Source: Lachnospiraceae bacterium
GTDB lineage: Bacteria > Bacillota > Clostridia > Lachnospirales > Lachnospiraceae
Assembly: GCA_017387565.1 (NCBI GenBank)
Contig: JAFOEY010000004.1
Coordinates: 62,001-126,000 of the forward strand
Direction: 5' to 3'
DNA length: 64,000 bases
Shown: positions 63,429-64,000 of the stretch, in pieces
Layout: each line of letters begins with the position of its first letter
Numbering within the stretch: position 1 is the first letter of the stretch
Made by a program: the position numbers and the translations under genes
Notes under the pieces: generated by a model
What the model saw: only the letters and a program-made list of their open reading frames with translations
Told to the model about the DNA's origin: nothing
The model's database searches: none

Positions 63429-64000
63429 CTAACACATCCTTACAACAACTGTCACCTTAAATTCATTTTCTTTTTGATTGACAAATATATCACCGTTCAT
63501 ATTTGTCATTAACTGCCTGCATATGTATAGTCCCAATCCGCTTCCCGGCTTATTTTGGACATTGGAGCCTCGGTAAAAGCTGTCAAAGACTTTCATGATT
63601 TCCTCTGCCATCATACCTTCTCCGGTGTTGGAAACCATGATCAGACAACACCCTTGATCTCTTTCAAATGAAATGGTAATACGCTCACCATCTCCATATT
63701 TCAAGGCATTTTCCATGATATTTTGCAAAACTTCCAAAATTCTGTCTTCATCACCTTTTAGCAGACAGTTTTTGTACTCCTGTATCTCTAATTTTGTTTT
63801 ATGTAAACTAGTTTTATTTTCATATGTATCACGAAGTCTTTCGATAACATCAGCCAAATAGAAATCTTCTTCTTTCACACTCAAGTCCAGAAATTCTTCT
63901 CTGGATGCAGAAACAATATCCGTCACATACTTTTCAATCTCATCTACTTTGTCATTGATGGTAACAGCCGCCTGCATCCGCCGTTCTTCATCTTTATACA
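63429..64000 (-). CDS. Sensor histidine kinase, N-terminal part outside window
   Basis: The reading frame is open to base 64000, so the start lies beyond the edge; a methionine at 63977 is internal (YKDEERR precedes it). Visible are the end of a HisKA-like coiled region (EIEKYVTDIVSASREEFLDL) and a full HATPase domain: N-box LQNIMENALKYGD, G1 NTGEGM, F-box VFDSFYRG and G2 GSGLGLYICRQL. It converges with the chemoreceptor gene. Its partner response regulator is probably just outside the window. Confidence 0.9.
   Translation of the reverse strand, partial: YKDEERRMQAAVTINDKVDEIEKYVTDIVSASREEFLDLSVKEEDFYLADVIERLRDTYENKTSLHKTKLEIQEYKNCLLKGDEDRILEVLQNIMENALKYGDGERITISFERDQGCCLIMVSNTGEGMMAEEIMKVFDSFYRGSNVQNKPGSGLGLYICRQLMTNMNGDIFVNQKENEFKVTVVVRMC

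Overview
The window looks like chromosomal DNA of a low-GC, Gram-positive anaerobe, most likely a Lachnospiraceae-type Clostridia (Roseburia/Agathobacter/Lachnospira-like). The reasons are strong AGGAGG ribosome sites throughout, the clpC-radA arrangement, DegV, O-acetylhomoserine sulfhydrylase, small Lachnospiraceae-style membrane proteins, many c-di-GMP and phosphorelay proteins, and a hydrogenase-like sensor. I name no species. No phage, plasmid, insertion sequence, CRISPR array or rRNA is visible.

Layout: 1-4.3 kb carries carB (cut by the window edge) and carA, divergent from a moxR / DUF58 / transglutaminase membrane operon (5.0-9.6 kb). From 9.6 to 13.5 kb a four-gene operon reads leftward: an acidic repeat protein, a TetR regulator, and two M14-type zinc deacylase relatives, one of which has lost its zinc ligands. 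VanZ, htpG (with a perfect CIRCE operator) and a PrsA-like foldase follow. At 17.8-22.6 kb a hybrid histidine kinase split by one in-frame TAA sits beside a Cache / HD-GYP / receiver protein. After a lone tRNA-Trp come radA, a small conserved protein, clpC and a cadherin-like membrane protein (24-30 kb).

The middle is nucleotide metabolism: purE-purM-purN-purD (30.5-34.2 kb), an M29-type aminopeptidase, pyrE, and later pyrF (42.6 kb). Between them lie a Fic/antitoxin pair, metY, and two proteins that look flagellum-related. From 43.7 to 57 kb are a TPR lipoprotein, a LytTR regulator with a dead receiver, argJ, trmO, a CarD-like protein, a 1316-residue kinase-relay-HD-GYP fusion, a subtilase, a lone receiver, and a murD next to a MurL-like gene. 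The right end has an AraC regulator, a DMT transporter, degV, a Fur-boxed [FeFe]-hydrogenase-like chemoreceptor, and a partial histidine kinase.

Two dispersed repeat families run through the intergenic DNA. Family A is a modular multi-hairpin element of about 190 bp with eight full or partial copies between 14 and 57 kb. Family B is a palindrome of about 205-230 bp with two full copies, both between divergent genes, whose arms differ between copies yet stay self-complementary. Several genes are also followed directly after the stop codon by locus-specific minisatellites. The strongest candidates for something new are the Fur-controlled hydrogenase-like chemoreceptor, the two repeat families, the single-chain kinase-to-c-di-GMP relay with its split counterpart, and the paired active/inactive deacylases.
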